Below, one piece after another: positions 28,149 through 37,214 of a stretch of DNA of 64,000 bases. The position numbers and the translations under genes were made by a program. Source of the stretch: an uncultured Methanoregula sp. (lineage in GTDB: Archaea; Halobacteriota; Methanomicrobia; Methanomicrobiales; Methanospirillaceae); contig NZ_OY759744.1 of NCBI RefSeq assembly GCF_963662735.1, positions 1,964,153 through 2,028,152 on the forward strand. The letters are read 5' to 3'. The notes beneath the pieces were generated by a model. It had not been told where the DNA came from. It saw only the letters and a list, made by a program, of their open reading frames with translations, and made no database searches. Every line of letters begins with the position of its first letter. Position 1 is the stretch's first letter.

Positions 28149-28669
28149 TCCTGCCCTCTCGACAGCACCCTGCTTGAGGGGATGTAGAGGATCTGGACGA
28201 TGACCGCGTTAAATATGGCTGTGATCACTACGATCGGGACGAAAATAATGATGAATCCTTCCATGGTCGCATATTTTGAGAGAATTTTTGGTGCCACTGC
28301 AATGATTGCGAGCACGGCAAACGAAAATCCGCTCACCAGGGTCACAAGGAATGTTGTTGCGGTAGGAGCGAGTTTTGTCCTGTTCTTAAGAAGCCCGTAT
28401 ACGCCAAAGCATACCAGCGCCCCCAGGGGTTCGCTGATGAGATTTGCCGGTGGGAATATCGAACCGGAGATCAGCATCGAAAGGATGCCGGCAACAAACC
28501 CGATACCGATAGCCTCGTAAATCTTGGGGGATATCAGGATGATCGCAAGGCAGTAGAATGCGATGATCATATTCGGCGTAAGCGGCGTGTGGAGCATCGC
28601 TAGGAAATAGCGCAGGATCGCGCCGATAGCGAGTAAAATTCCGACAATGGCAATGTCTTTTGACTTCAT
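28145..28669 (-). CDS. ECF transporter substrate-binding (S) component
   Basis: 174 aa with about five to six hydrophobic helices (IAIVGILLAIGAILRYFLAM, GIGFVAGILSMLISG, LVTLVSGFSFAVLAIIAVA). The loop FPPANLISEPLGALVCFG is conserved-looking. It sits first in an S-A-T operon, which fixes its role; the substrate is not visible. A resemblance to TrpP-type (tryptophan) S components is felt but weak. ATG 28669 is preferred to GTG 28678 because GTGAT lies five bases ahead. Confidence 0.85.
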   Translation of the reverse strand: MKSKDIAIVGILLAIGAILRYFLAMLHTPLTPNMIIAFYCLAIILISPKIYEAIGIGFVAGILSMLISGSIFPPANLISEPLGALVCFGVYGLLKNRTKLAPTATTFLVTLVSGFSFAVLAIIAVAPKILSKYATMEGFIIIFVPIVVITAIFNAVIVQILYIPSSRVLSRGQE

Positions 28670-28877
28670 GGTAATCACGTTTATTATTGGTGGAATGGGT
28701 ATTTCAGGCAGGAGTGTGACATGAAATGTCCACTAAGTATACCTTGATGTATATTTTTGTTCATTTGTGTATAAAAATGTAACTTACTCCCTGAAATATC
28801 AGCAATGGCAGATCGTTTCTTTGACCAGCAACTTCATTGCCTACTCCGGCGCTCTCACGTATAAGGAGTGTTCATCT

Positions 28878-30095
28878 GTGGTGTTTTCACCGGGAAGCGA
28901 TGATATCTACAAGGAAGCCCTTGCCCTGCATGCCAGACATCGTGGAAAACTGGAGATCCGGTCCAAAGTCCCGCTCAGGAACCGGCACGATCTTTCCCTT
29001 GCCTATACTCCCGGTGTAGCCGAAGTCTGTCGTAAAATTGCCCTTGATAAAAATCTCGCGTATAAGTATACCCTTAAGGCCAACACAATAGCTATTGTTA
29101 CGGATGGATCGGCTGTCCTGGGGCTGGGTAATATCGGGGGATATGCGGCAATCCCGGTCATGGAGGGAAAAGCAATCCTCTTCAAGGAATTTGCCGGTAT
29201 CGATGCATTCCCCATCTGTTTTGAGAATTATGAGACGGACTTTACCGATCAGGTAAAGAATATCGCACCGGTCTTTGGCGGAATTAATCTTGAGGATATT
29301 GCCGCACCCAAATGTTTTGAAGTTGAAGATGCCCTGCAGGATCTCGGGATACCGGTGATGCATGATGACCAGCATGGCACGGCGGTCGTTGTCCTTGGGG
29401 CACTTCTCAATGCCTGCCGGGTCACCGGGAAGAAATTTACCGATCTTAACATTGTAATCTGCGGTGCCGGTGCTGCCGGCTTTGCCATCACCCGGCTTCT
29501 CAAATGTATTGGCTACGATCCCAATGTCTGTACCATGGTCAACGAGATCATTGTGTGCGATACTCACGGGACCATTTTCCGTGGGCGCGAAGGCCTGTAC
29601 AGGAATAAATACAAATTTATCATTGCCGAAGAGACGAACAAACCGGCGCTCTCAGGATCGCTGTCAGATGCGATGATCGGTGCCGATGTATTTATCGGGG
29701 TGTCCGCTCCGGGAGTTGTAACGGAAGAGATGGTCCGTTCCATGAACCGCGATGCCATCGTTTTTGCGATGGCAAACCCGGTGCCGGAGATCTGGCCGGA
29801 TGCAGCCAAGCGGGCCGGTGCCGCGGTGGTTGGGACGGGAAGGAGTGATTTTCCCAACCAGATCAACAATGTGCTCGGTTTTCCGGGAATATTCCGCGGG
29901 GCACTGGATGCCCGCGCAACGAGAATCTCTGATGAGATGAAGATTGCTGCGGCTCACGCGATCGCACAGTTCGTAAAAAAACCCACCCGAGATGCGATCC
30001 TTCCCAATATCCTGGATAAAGGTGTGACAAAAGCAGTTGCAAAAGCAGTTGCAGAAGCGGCAATACAGTCCGGCTGCAGTCGCCCCAAGGTATAA
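28878..30095 (+). CDS. Malic enzyme (NAD(P)-dependent, oxaloacetate-decarboxylating type)
   Basis: 405 aa. An N-terminal malic domain (HRGKLEIRSKVPL, LAYTPGVAEVC, TDGSAVLGLGNIGG, MHDDQHGTAVV) is followed by an NAD-binding domain (VICGAGAAGFAITRLL). It converts malate to pyruvate and CO2. The start is GTG 28878 because AAGGAGTG is seven bases ahead and family homology begins just after; the 37 codons upstream look noncoding. It is transcribed away from the ECF operon. No phosphotransacetylase-like extension is present. Confidence 0.92.
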   Translation: MVFSPGSDDIYKEALALHARHRGKLEIRSKVPLRNRHDLSLAYTPGVAEVCRKIALDKNLAYKYTLKANTIAIVTDGSAVLGLGNIGGYAAIPVMEGKAILFKEFAGIDAFPICFENYETDFTDQVKNIAPVFGGINLEDIAAPKCFEVEDALQDLGIPVMHDDQHGTAVVVLGALLNACRVTGKKFTDLNIVICGAGAAGFAITRLLKCIGYDPNVCTMVNEIIVCDTHGTIFRGREGLYRNKYKFIIAEETNKPALSGSLSDAMIGADVFIGVSAPGVVTEEMVRSMNRDAIVFAMANPVPEIWPDAAKRAGAAVVGTGRSDFPNQINNVLGFPGIFRGALDARATRISDEMKIAAAHAIAQFVKKPTRDAILPNILDKGVTKAVAKAVAEAAIQSGCSRPKV

Positions 30096-30148
30096 TGGCA
30101 TTTTCTTCCGGGATTCACGCCCCTGATACCCTCCCGGGAAAATGCCTG

Positions 30149-30616
30149 TTATCCGTACCCGGTTATTTCATAATCGATCAGGGTCGAATTTTTTGCACAT
30201 TCCTTTCCGTGGAGGAGCACGTCCTCGATCATTTTCTTTAACAATGCCGGGTAAATGGCCCCGACGAGTTCCTGGACCGGCTTCCCGTCACAAAAAAACT
30301 TGAACGTTGGCGTGCTCCTGATACCATATCGCTCGGCAGTCCACTGGCTGGAGACAATGTTGAGCCGTACAAAAAGCACCCGGTCCCTGTATTCCACGGC
30401 ATAACTCCTGAAATAGGGATCCATCTGGTGACAGAACGCACATGTAGGTGAATAGAACATGACCGCGACCAGTGTTTTGGTCTTTTCAACGGATCGTTCC
30501 CAGGTTTGATCGTTGACCTCAACAGGCGCCGCCAGAGGTATGCTCTGCTGATCCGAAGATGGTGAATCTCCGTTTTGCCTGTCCGGTGTTTTGGATCCAG
30601 CCGGTTTTTCTTCCAC
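30149..30616 (-). CDS. Thioredoxin-fold protein with CAFC site
   Basis: 155 aa. A short polar N-terminal stretch (about 1-35) precedes a thioredoxin fold with redox motif PTCAFCHQM and the cis-Pro region STPTFKFF. No signal peptide, so cytoplasmic. It probably reduces protein disulfides. The start is GTG 30616 with AGGTGTCC just ahead. It lies downstream of and co-directional with the homocysteine operon, about 80 bases after it, which may suggest supply of reducing power or sulfur relay; that is inference. Confidence 0.9.
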   Translation of the reverse strand: MEEKPAGSKTPDRQNGDSPSSDQQSIPLAAPVEVNDQTWERSVEKTKTLVAVMFYSPTCAFCHQMDPYFRSYAVEYRDRVLFVRLNIVSSQWTAERYGIRSTPTFKFFCDGKPVQELVGAIYPALLKKMIEDVLLHGKECAKNSTLIDYEITGYG

Positions 30617-30696
30617 AAGGACACCTCTCAGGCAGAACTATGGGAAAACAGGAGATATAGTTTGTTATCGTGGCCAAACCGGGAAATAAACCTGTC

Positions 30697-31410
30697 TTAC
30701 ATCCGATCCCCGGCACTTATCAGCTGTTCATCCACAACCGCGTTCACCAATGGAGGGAGCCTGCCCCATCGGACAACCTGCTCTCCCATGATGGCAAACA
30801 CACCTTCGATCTCATCCGGCCCGATCCGGTCAAGAACTGTGTGGTCTGCCGGGCGGATCTCATTGCAGACTGCCGTTGCCCAGGCATCAGCCAGTGCAAC
30901 ATCCGGTGAAAAGATCGTTACCGCATCTGCCATCCCAAACGAGATGGATGGACCGACCGTTGCTGATGATGTACAGATACCGAGGATTTTTTCCGGTGGC
31001 GGAACAACAAATGCGATCTGATTGGAAAGCGGGGCATTGCCGGCATGCACGCCGACACGGACCGGGCGGTTGGATACGAGAGCGATGTCCCCGCCGTTAT
31101 CGATCACGCCAAACACCGCTCCTGCATCCTGCATTGCTTCGATACCGGCCCAGGCAATGGCCCCGGCAACTGCCGCCATCGGCCCTACGCCGGCTTTCCG
31201 GGTGGCATCTGCCATTCTCCGGATTGTCTGGTCATCGGAATCCGGTTCATAGGGATCGAACGTTGCTGCAAAAAAAGGGTCGCGGGCTATGTATGCCTCA
31301 AGTTCCTGCCGGGCCGCGAGGATGCCAGCTTTTGCAGCCGCAATATGGGCCGGGTCATCCGCGAGGATCGTGGCAAACGTTTCGCGGAAATGAAATGGCT
31401 CCCGGATCAT
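30697..31410 (-). CDS. UPF0280 / COG2122 protein (ApbE superfamily), homocysteine biosynthesis partner
   Basis: 237 aa. Motifs: KAGVGPMAAVAGAIAW, AGAVFGVIDNGGDIAL and ISFGMADAVTIF, all typical of COG2122. Its Methanosarcina homologue (MA1715) was linked genetically to homocysteine formation together with the DUF39 and NIL-ferredoxin proteins. The ATG overlaps the ferredoxin stop by ATGA, so translation is coupled. Frames extending further upstream are discounted. The reaction is not defined here. Confidence 0.9.
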   Translation of the reverse strand: MIREPFHFRETFATILADDPAHIAAAKAGILAARQELEAYIARDPFFAATFDPYEPDSDDQTIRRMADATRKAGVGPMAAVAGAIAWAGIEAMQDAGAVFGVIDNGGDIALVSNRPVRVGVHAGNAPLSNQIAFVVPPPEKILGICTSSATVGPSISFGMADAVTIFSPDVALADAWATAVCNEIRPADHTVLDRIGPDEIEGVFAIMGEQVVRWGRLPPLVNAVVDEQLISAGDRM

Positions 31411-31793
31411 AACGGCAGCGTGAGCGCCCGGTGAGGGCAGGCCTCGGTACACTTGCCGCAGAGGATACACCGTTCTTCATCGACAATGAGTTTCCACTCA
31501 GGATCGAACGAGAAGACTTCCCGTGGACAGACGCTGATGCAGGCCCCGCAGTCAACACATTCACTCTCGTTGTGGTTGATACCGTGTTCGAGAATACGTA
31601 CATGTGCGCCGAGATTCGTCATGGAATCCCGTACAAGCTTGCACTGGTCGTCCGGGACATCGATAAGCGCCTCTCCTTCAGATGAATCAATCACTGCACG
31701 CTCGACATTGATGAGAACCCCGGTATCGCGGACAACCTGGGCTATGATTGGCCTCCTGCCTTTTCCCCTTGAGAAGTTCACGAGCAGTTTCAT
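31407..31793 (-). CDS. NIL domain plus two-cluster ferredoxin, homocysteine biosynthesis
   Basis: 128 aa. The N-terminal NIL domain (about 1-70, LVNFSRGKGRRPIIAQVV) is followed by two [4Fe-4S] motifs (CVDCGACISVCP and CILCGKCTEACP). It matches the partner of DUF39-CBS in methanogens, thought to bring electrons for sulfur transfer to make homocysteine. ATG 31793 has GGGAGGTGG eight bases ahead and overlaps the DUF39 stop by ATGA. Confidence 0.93.
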   Translation of the reverse strand: MKLLVNFSRGKGRRPIIAQVVRDTGVLINVERAVIDSSEGEALIDVPDDQCKLVRDSMTNLGAHVRILEHGINHNESECVDCGACISVCPREVFSFDPEWKLIVDEERCILCGKCTEACPHRALTLPL

Positions 31794-33298
31794 TTCAGCC
31801 ACCTCCCGCCAAAGAGCTTGCCCAAATTCATGGCCGTAAGAATCGCAATGACCCGGTTATGTGCATCCACCACCGGCAGGGCACTGATATTGTTCTGCTC
31901 CAGTTTCTGGACTGCGATATCCACGGCTTCGTCCGGTGTTGTTGTGATCACCTTTGTCTTCATGACATCTTTTACAAGATGTGCCTTCCCGGGATTTGCC
32001 ACGGCCTTTGAAACATCGAATGTCGTGATGATCCCGACCAGCACCCCTTCACCGTTGACAACCGGCAGGTGGTTTGTCTCGCCCCGGAGAAGTTTCTTTG
32101 CAGCGGTCCTGATCTCCTCGGTCTCGCCGATGGTGATTACGCTCTTGTCCATGATGTCGAGAACCCGTGGGCCTTTGGCAGTCTGGTGCATGGGTCGGGC
32201 CTGTTTCACCGGGTCGATTTTACGGGTGGGCAGCGACAGCTGCATTGTTCCTTTTTCAACCCACAGTTTGAGCTCGGCGGCAACCTGCCGTGCCTTGCGA
32301 TAACTGGAGAGCGAGGATGTCTTGATCTCCTCTCCGTTAATTTCCACTGATCCCGAACGCAGCTCGGCATAGGTTGCTTTCCGCATGACCGGGCGGGACC
32401 GGCTTGGCACACCGTAATCGAGGATATCGACACTGATATCCTCATCACGGACTGCCGTTGCCCGGACAACATCGAGATCGAGCACCGGCAGGGGAACACC
32501 GAGACCAACGTACAGGGTGACCCCGTAACCGGTCATGGTAGCGGCCCGGAGGTAATCCTGGGACATCTGCTTGAGATCTCCTGTTACCATCAGCGTGCCA
32601 AAACCCCCGGCCGGAGAATGCTGGGTGCCTTCCCCGACCACCATGCCCGGAGCCCCGCAGAGGAAGATCGGAACCCCGCTCCCAATCAGCCGGAGTTTCG
32701 GGTCATTGGAGATCGGGTTGAGCGTCCCCGCGCCGGAATACGTTATGTTCCCGGTGCTCGGGAGGAGCATGCCCATGTACGTGTGGAGGGTCCGGTCCGT
32801 TGTATTGGTTGCGGCATTGTAGCGCTGGTACGCGTTCCTTGGATTGCACATGATCGCCTGGTTGAGGTTCTTGAGTTCAAGATCCGTCGAGATCGTCCGG
32901 CGCGGATAGCAGTCAGTCCCCCGGGAACTCGCCCGCAGTTCCACGGTTTTTCCTGCAACAAGATCCTCTATCACGTGCGCCCCGCCATACTCCTCTTCAA
33001 GGGTATCGGACTGCTGGGTGGCCCCAATATAGGTGTCGACCGCTGCAAGTCCACCATAGGCCTCGACATTATTGAGCCAGATCCGTTCCATGCGGATCGG
33101 AGGTTCGGCGTGGCCGAAGTTCAGGAACGCACCCGATGAGCACATGGCGCCAAACGTGCCGGTAGTGACAACATCCACTTCTTTGAGTGCCCCGTTCTCC
33201 CCGAGTTCGGCAACGATCGCCGGCATCTCCTCGGCCGTGACCACCCGGGCGCTCCCGTCCCGGATGCGCTCATTGATCTGTTCGATGGACTTGTGCAT
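31790..33298 (-). CDS. DUF39-CBS homocysteine biosynthesis protein (COG1900)
   Basis: 502 aa. The DUF39 domain (about 15-370) has the two conserved cysteines at C53 (GAMCSSGAF) and C130 (GTDCYPRR), the positions shown to matter in the Methanosarcina homologue MA1821. Two CBS domains follow (about 385-435 and 445-500; LVGIITTFDVSK, VIAILTAMNLGK). It converts an aspartate-semialdehyde-level precursor to homocysteine using sulfide. ATG 33298 is chosen; the upstream frame (to 33661) covers the divergent Nif3 promoter and is rejected. A TATA-like TTTTAATATT at about 33320-33330 suggests a leaderless mRNA. Confidence 0.94.
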   Translation of the reverse strand: MHKSIEQINERIRDGSARVVTAEEMPAIVAELGENGALKEVDVVTTGTFGAMCSSGAFLNFGHAEPPIRMERIWLNNVEAYGGLAAVDTYIGATQQSDTLEEEYGGAHVIEDLVAGKTVELRASSRGTDCYPRRTISTDLELKNLNQAIMCNPRNAYQRYNAATNTTDRTLHTYMGMLLPSTGNITYSGAGTLNPISNDPKLRLIGSGVPIFLCGAPGMVVGEGTQHSPAGGFGTLMVTGDLKQMSQDYLRAATMTGYGVTLYVGLGVPLPVLDLDVVRATAVRDEDISVDILDYGVPSRSRPVMRKATYAELRSGSVEINGEEIKTSSLSSYRKARQVAAELKLWVEKGTMQLSLPTRKIDPVKQARPMHQTAKGPRVLDIMDKSVITIGETEEIRTAAKKLLRGETNHLPVVNGEGVLVGIITTFDVSKAVANPGKAHLVKDVMKTKVITTTPDEAVDIAVQKLEQNNISALPVVDAHNRVIAILTAMNLGKLFGGRWLK

Positions 33299-33389
33299 AT
33301 CCAGAAATACGTTTTTATGAATATTAAAACTGTATGCTATTACCCGGAAGAATAAATGCGATTTTAACCCCGGACAACCATGATCCTGT

Positions 33390-34097
33390 ATGGATGTGAT
33401 TAGCTTTATTGTGGAGATGGAGCGGCTTGCCCCCCCGGAGCTTGCCGAGGATTTTGATGCGGGAAGGATCGGGCTTATCGTGGAAGGCAGGCGCACCATC
33501 AAAACGATCTGCTGCGCCCTTGATGCAACTCCTGCCGTGGTAAAAAAAGCGATAGCAGCCCATGCTGATATGCTGGTCGTCCACCACACCCCGCTCTGGA
33601 CCCCCCTGACATCGCTCACCGGTGCAACATCATCCCTGATGCGGGACGTGCTCTCCAGCAACCTGAACCTTTATGTTATGCACACGAATTTCGACCGGGC
33701 TTCCTGCGGGGTGAATGACTGCCTTTCCGAGATCTTATCTCTCACCAATACCGAGCCCATGACCCTGGGAGTTACCGGTGACTGTGCGCTTTCCGTTGAA
33801 GAGATCGCCCGCCGGATTGGCGGACCGGTACGGGTCTGGGGAAAGATCAGAAAACCCCGGCGGCTCGCGGTGGTTGGCGGGAGCGGTTTTGATCTCTCCT
33901 TCATGACAGAAGCAAAATCTCGTGGCGCCGATGCCTTCCTTTCCGCGGAGCTGAAACATTCCGTGTACCGCTCAGCTCCCCTGCCCTGCATAGAAGCCAC
34001 GCATTATGCGCTGGAAGCGCCTGCCATGGAGCGCCTCGCAAAAAACAGCGGCTGGAAATTTATTGCTGATCCGCCGGTCATCTCTGTTATCCCATGA
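33390..34097 (+). CDS. Nif3-like dinuclear metal centre protein (DUF34)
   Basis: 235 aa. Motifs of the family are MLVVHHTPLW (metal ligands His-His), VMHTNFDRASCGVND and the late SAELKHSV and EATHYALE stretches. The family binds two metals; the reaction is not settled. It is about the shorter archaeal length. The ATG at 33390 has no ribosome site but an AT-rich box (about 33357-33366), fitting a leaderless mRNA. Its stop overlaps the next ATG by ATGA. Confidence 0.92.
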   Translation: MDVISFIVEMERLAPPELAEDFDAGRIGLIVEGRRTIKTICCALDATPAVVKKAIAAHADMLVVHHTPLWTPLTSLTGATSSLMRDVLSSNLNLYVMHTNFDRASCGVNDCLSEILSLTNTEPMTLGVTGDCALSVEEIARRIGGPVRVWGKIRKPRRLAVVGGSGFDLSFMTEAKSRGADAFLSAELKHSVYRSAPLPCIEATHYALEAPAMERLAKNSGWKFIADPPVISVIP

Positions 34098-34411
34098 GCG
34101 ATCTCTTTGAGCGCCTGGGCCAAAAAAAAGTCCTCGATGATTCCCTGCGCTCTGAAATAGAATCCACGTTCGGAACGCGGGGGAAAAAAGCCCTCGCCAT
34201 GCTCGATGCAAAAAAGATCAAAAAATACCGGGATTTTTTTGTTGCTGAAGGCAGGACCGCTTCTTATATTGTTGATGAGGATTTCTGCACCTGCGGGGAT
34301 TTCCTGTACCGGGGCCGGCCCTGCTCGCACATTCTTGCGGTCCACATTGCGGAAGTGACCGGGGTTTATGAAACCATTGATTCCTGGTACCAGGACGAGC
34401 TCAAAAAATGA
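34094..34411 (+). CDS. SWIM zinc-finger protein
   Basis: 105 aa. The C-terminal SWIM motif is visible as CTCGDFLYRGRPCSHILAVH (CxCx(n)CxH). The N-terminal half is basic (LGQKKVLDDSL, FGTRGKKALAML, KKIKKYRD). SWIM fingers bind DNA or protein. Its ATGA overlap with the Nif3-like gene shows coupled translation, an arrangement seen in other methanogen relatives as far as I recall. Function unknown. Confidence 0.88.
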   Translation: MSDLFERLGQKKVLDDSLRSEIESTFGTRGKKALAMLDAKKIKKYRDFFVAEGRTASYIVDEDFCTCGDFLYRGRPCSHILAVHIAEVTGVYETIDSWYQDELKK

Positions 34412-34472
34412 GCCGGAACAATACCCTCATTACCTTTTGTAATCAACTGTACTGACGATTGTGTGATTGTCC

Positions 34473-37214
34473 ATGCTTGAAGAGGAATACCAGCTCGATT
34501 ACTTTAAAACCCAGGGCTTTGTCCGCAAGATCTGTAAGGCCTGCGGCTCGGCCTTCTGGACCCGCGACAGCTCCCGGGAGATCTGCGGGGATGCTCCCTG
34601 CGAACCCTATAATTTCATCGGCAACCCGATCTTCAGACCTCACACCCTTGACAGTATGCGTGAGGCCTACCTCTCCTTTTTTGAGAAACAGGGGCACACG
34701 CGGATCGAACGTTACCCGGTTGTGGCCCGCTGGCGGGACGATATCTATCTCACCATTGCATCCATTGCGGATTTCCAGCCGTTCGTGACGAGTGGCATCG
34801 TCCCCCCGCCGGCAAACCCGCTCACCATCTCCCAGCCATGCATCCGGCTCAATGACCTCGACTCCGTGGGAAAATCCGGCCGGCACCTTACCACGTTCGA
34901 GATGATGGCCCACCACGCCTTCAACACGCCGAACGAGGAGATTTACTGGAAAGACCATACCGTTGAACTCTGCGACCAGTTTATTGCCTCCATTGGAGGC
35001 GACATCAATAATGTCACTTACAAGGAGAACCCGTGGATCGGCGGCGGAAACGCCGGGCCGAGCGTGGAAGTTCTCATGGGAGGTCTCGAGGTTGCTACCC
35101 TCGTCTTCATGAGCCTCGGGCGGCAGAACACCGGGCAGCCCGGCTACGACCTGAACGGCGAGATGTACTACCCGATGAAGCTCCGGATCGTTGACACCGG
35201 CTACGGGCTGGAACGCTTTGTCTGGGCATCGAAAGGCTCGCCCACCATCTACGATGCGGTATTCCCGGAGATGGTCAGCAGGGTCATGAGCGCTGCCGGC
35301 CTCAACCACATGCTCGACAACAAGGAGTACACCAAGATCCTCTCCCTCAATGCAAAATATGCCGGGCTCATGGACATCTCCGGCACCAACCTCTTCAACC
35401 TGAGAAAGAAAGTGGCAGCAGCAATCGATGTCTCCCCGGAGAAACTCGACAAGATGATGGGACCCATCGAGAAGGTGTACGCGGTGGTTGACCACACCCG
35501 CTGCCTTGCCTACATGCTTGGCGACTGCATCGTGCCCTCCAATGTCCGCGAAGGCTATCTCGCCCGGCTCGTTATCCGCCGGACCCTCCGGATGATGAAC
35601 GAACTCAAGATCCAGGAACCGCTTGCCGATCTCATCGAGCAGCAGACCCGGATCATCGGCATGAACAAGTTCGAACAGGACATGGCAGTAGTCCGCGAGA
35701 TCGTTGACCGGGAAACCGAGAAATATGCAGCGACCCTTGAACGCGGAACGCGGATCGTCCAGAAAGTGGCAAAGACTTACAAGGCAAAAAGCCAGCGTGT
35801 CCCGCTTGCCGAGATCATCACCCTCTACGATTCCCACGGCATCCAGCCCGAGATGGTCAAGGATATTGCCGCCTCGGAAGGCGCAGTAGTCGACCTGCCG
35901 GACAACTTCTACTCAATTGTTGCCGACCAGCACTCGGAATCCAAGAAAGAAGCTGAAGAGGACACGACCGGGAAATACGCTGCCCGCGTGCAGGGACTCC
36001 CGCCCACGAAGAAACTGTACTACGAGCAGCCCTCGACTATCGAGTTCGAGGCAGTCATCCTCGACATCTTCGACAGTTATGCGGTCCTTGACCAGACCCT
36101 CTTCTATCCGGAAGGTGGCGGACAGCCGGCCGATACCGGGACGCTCGTCAGCACCGAAAGCATGGTCAGGGTCGATGGCGTCATTAAAGTTGGCGAAGTT
36201 GTCCTCCACCATGTCTCGGGTGGGATGCTTGGCCGGGGCGACCGGGTCAAGGGAATGGTTGATGAAGAACGCCGCTGGTCGCTGATGCGCCACCACACGG
36301 CAACCCACATCCTCCTCCATGCAACCAAGGAAATTCTCGGTGCGCATATCCACCAGGCCGGGGCCCAGAAAGGCAGCGAAAGTTCCCGTGTCGATATCAG
36401 GCACTTCAAGCATATCACGCCGGACGAGCTCCACCGCATCGAAGTGGCGGCAAACCGGATGATCATGGCCAACCAGTCCGTGGAGATCTCGGTCGAGGAC
36501 CGGACCAGGGCCGAGCAGAAATACGGCTTCTCGCTCTACCAGGGGGGTGTTCCGCCGGGCCGGGACATCCGCATCGTCAAGGTAGCCGGTGACATCGAAG
36601 CCTGTGCCGGTACCCATTGCCGGAGTACCGGGGAAGTGGGCATGATCAAGATCATCCGGGTCGAGCACATCCAGGACGGGATCGAGCGGATCGAGTTTGC
36701 CGCAGGGATAGCCGCGATCTTCTATATGCAGCATCTCGAACAGATCGTATCATCTTCTTCCGATATCCTCTCCGTCCAGCAGGAGAACCTGCCTGCAACG
36801 GTCACCCGCTTCTTCACTGAATGGAAAGACCAGAAGAAGGATATCGAGCGCATGAGCGCAAAACTGGTGGAACTGGAGATGCAGACCATCGCGGGAGAAA
36901 CCATCGGTGGTATCGAGGTTATTGTCAAGCGTGTTGACCTCCCGCAAAAAGAACTCTCCACCCTTGCAACGGGCATTGCCGGCAGGGGCGGTGTTGCCCT
37001 TCTTGCTGCGTCCGGCGATACCGTCCGGGTTGTTCTGGCTTCCGGCGACCCGCGGGTAAATGCCGGCGATATCATCGGTCAGGTCTGCAGCCTGCTGGGC
37101 GGGAAAGGCGGCGGAAAGCCAATGCTTGCCCAGGGTGGCGGCCCGGATGCAAACCAGCTTGACCTTGCACTGAATGTAGGACGCGAACGTATCATTGCTG
37201 CCCTCCATGGCTGA
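34473..37214 (+). CDS. alaS: Alanyl-tRNA synthetase, archaeal type
   Basis: 913 aa. It has an archaeal N-terminal zinc motif (KICKACGSAFWTRDSS ... CGDAPC), the class II core (MAHHAFN, WIGGGNAGPS, RLVIRRTLRMM), the editing domain (HHTATHILLHATKEILG) with CAGTHC, and a C-terminal DHHA1-type domain ending GKGGGKPMLAQGGGP. It charges tRNA-Ala and removes misattached Ser/Gly. ATG 34473 is preferred over TTG 34467 because GTGAT is five bases ahead. Confidence 0.97.
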   Translation: MLEEEYQLDYFKTQGFVRKICKACGSAFWTRDSSREICGDAPCEPYNFIGNPIFRPHTLDSMREAYLSFFEKQGHTRIERYPVVARWRDDIYLTIASIADFQPFVTSGIVPPPANPLTISQPCIRLNDLDSVGKSGRHLTTFEMMAHHAFNTPNEEIYWKDHTVELCDQFIASIGGDINNVTYKENPWIGGGNAGPSVEVLMGGLEVATLVFMSLGRQNTGQPGYDLNGEMYYPMKLRIVDTGYGLERFVWASKGSPTIYDAVFPEMVSRVMSAAGLNHMLDNKEYTKILSLNAKYAGLMDISGTNLFNLRKKVAAAIDVSPEKLDKMMGPIEKVYAVVDHTRCLAYMLGDCIVPSNVREGYLARLVIRRTLRMMNELKIQEPLADLIEQQTRIIGMNKFEQDMAVVREIVDRETEKYAATLERGTRIVQKVAKTYKAKSQRVPLAEIITLYDSHGIQPEMVKDIAASEGAVVDLPDNFYSIVADQHSESKKEAEEDTTGKYAARVQGLPPTKKLYYEQPSTIEFEAVILDIFDSYAVLDQTLFYPEGGGQPADTGTLVSTESMVRVDGVIKVGEVVLHHVSGGMLGRGDRVKGMVDEERRWSLMRHHTATHILLHATKEILGAHIHQAGAQKGSESSRVDIRHFKHITPDELHRIEVAANRMIMANQSVEISVEDRTRAEQKYGFSLYQGGVPPGRDIRIVKVAGDIEACAGTHCRSTGEVGMIKIIRVEHIQDGIERIEFAAGIAAIFYMQHLEQIVSSSSDILSVQQENLPATVTRFFTEWKDQKKDIERMSAKLVELEMQTIAGETIGGIEVIVKRVDLPQKELSTLATGIAGRGGVALLAASGDTVRVVLASGDPRVNAGDIIGQVCSLLGGKGGGKPMLAQGGGPDANQLDLALNVGRERIIAALHG

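Noticed and set aside
33299..33661. N-terminal extension of the DUF39-CBS gene
   Set aside because: It overlaps the divergent Nif3-like gene and its promoter; family homology begins at 33298.
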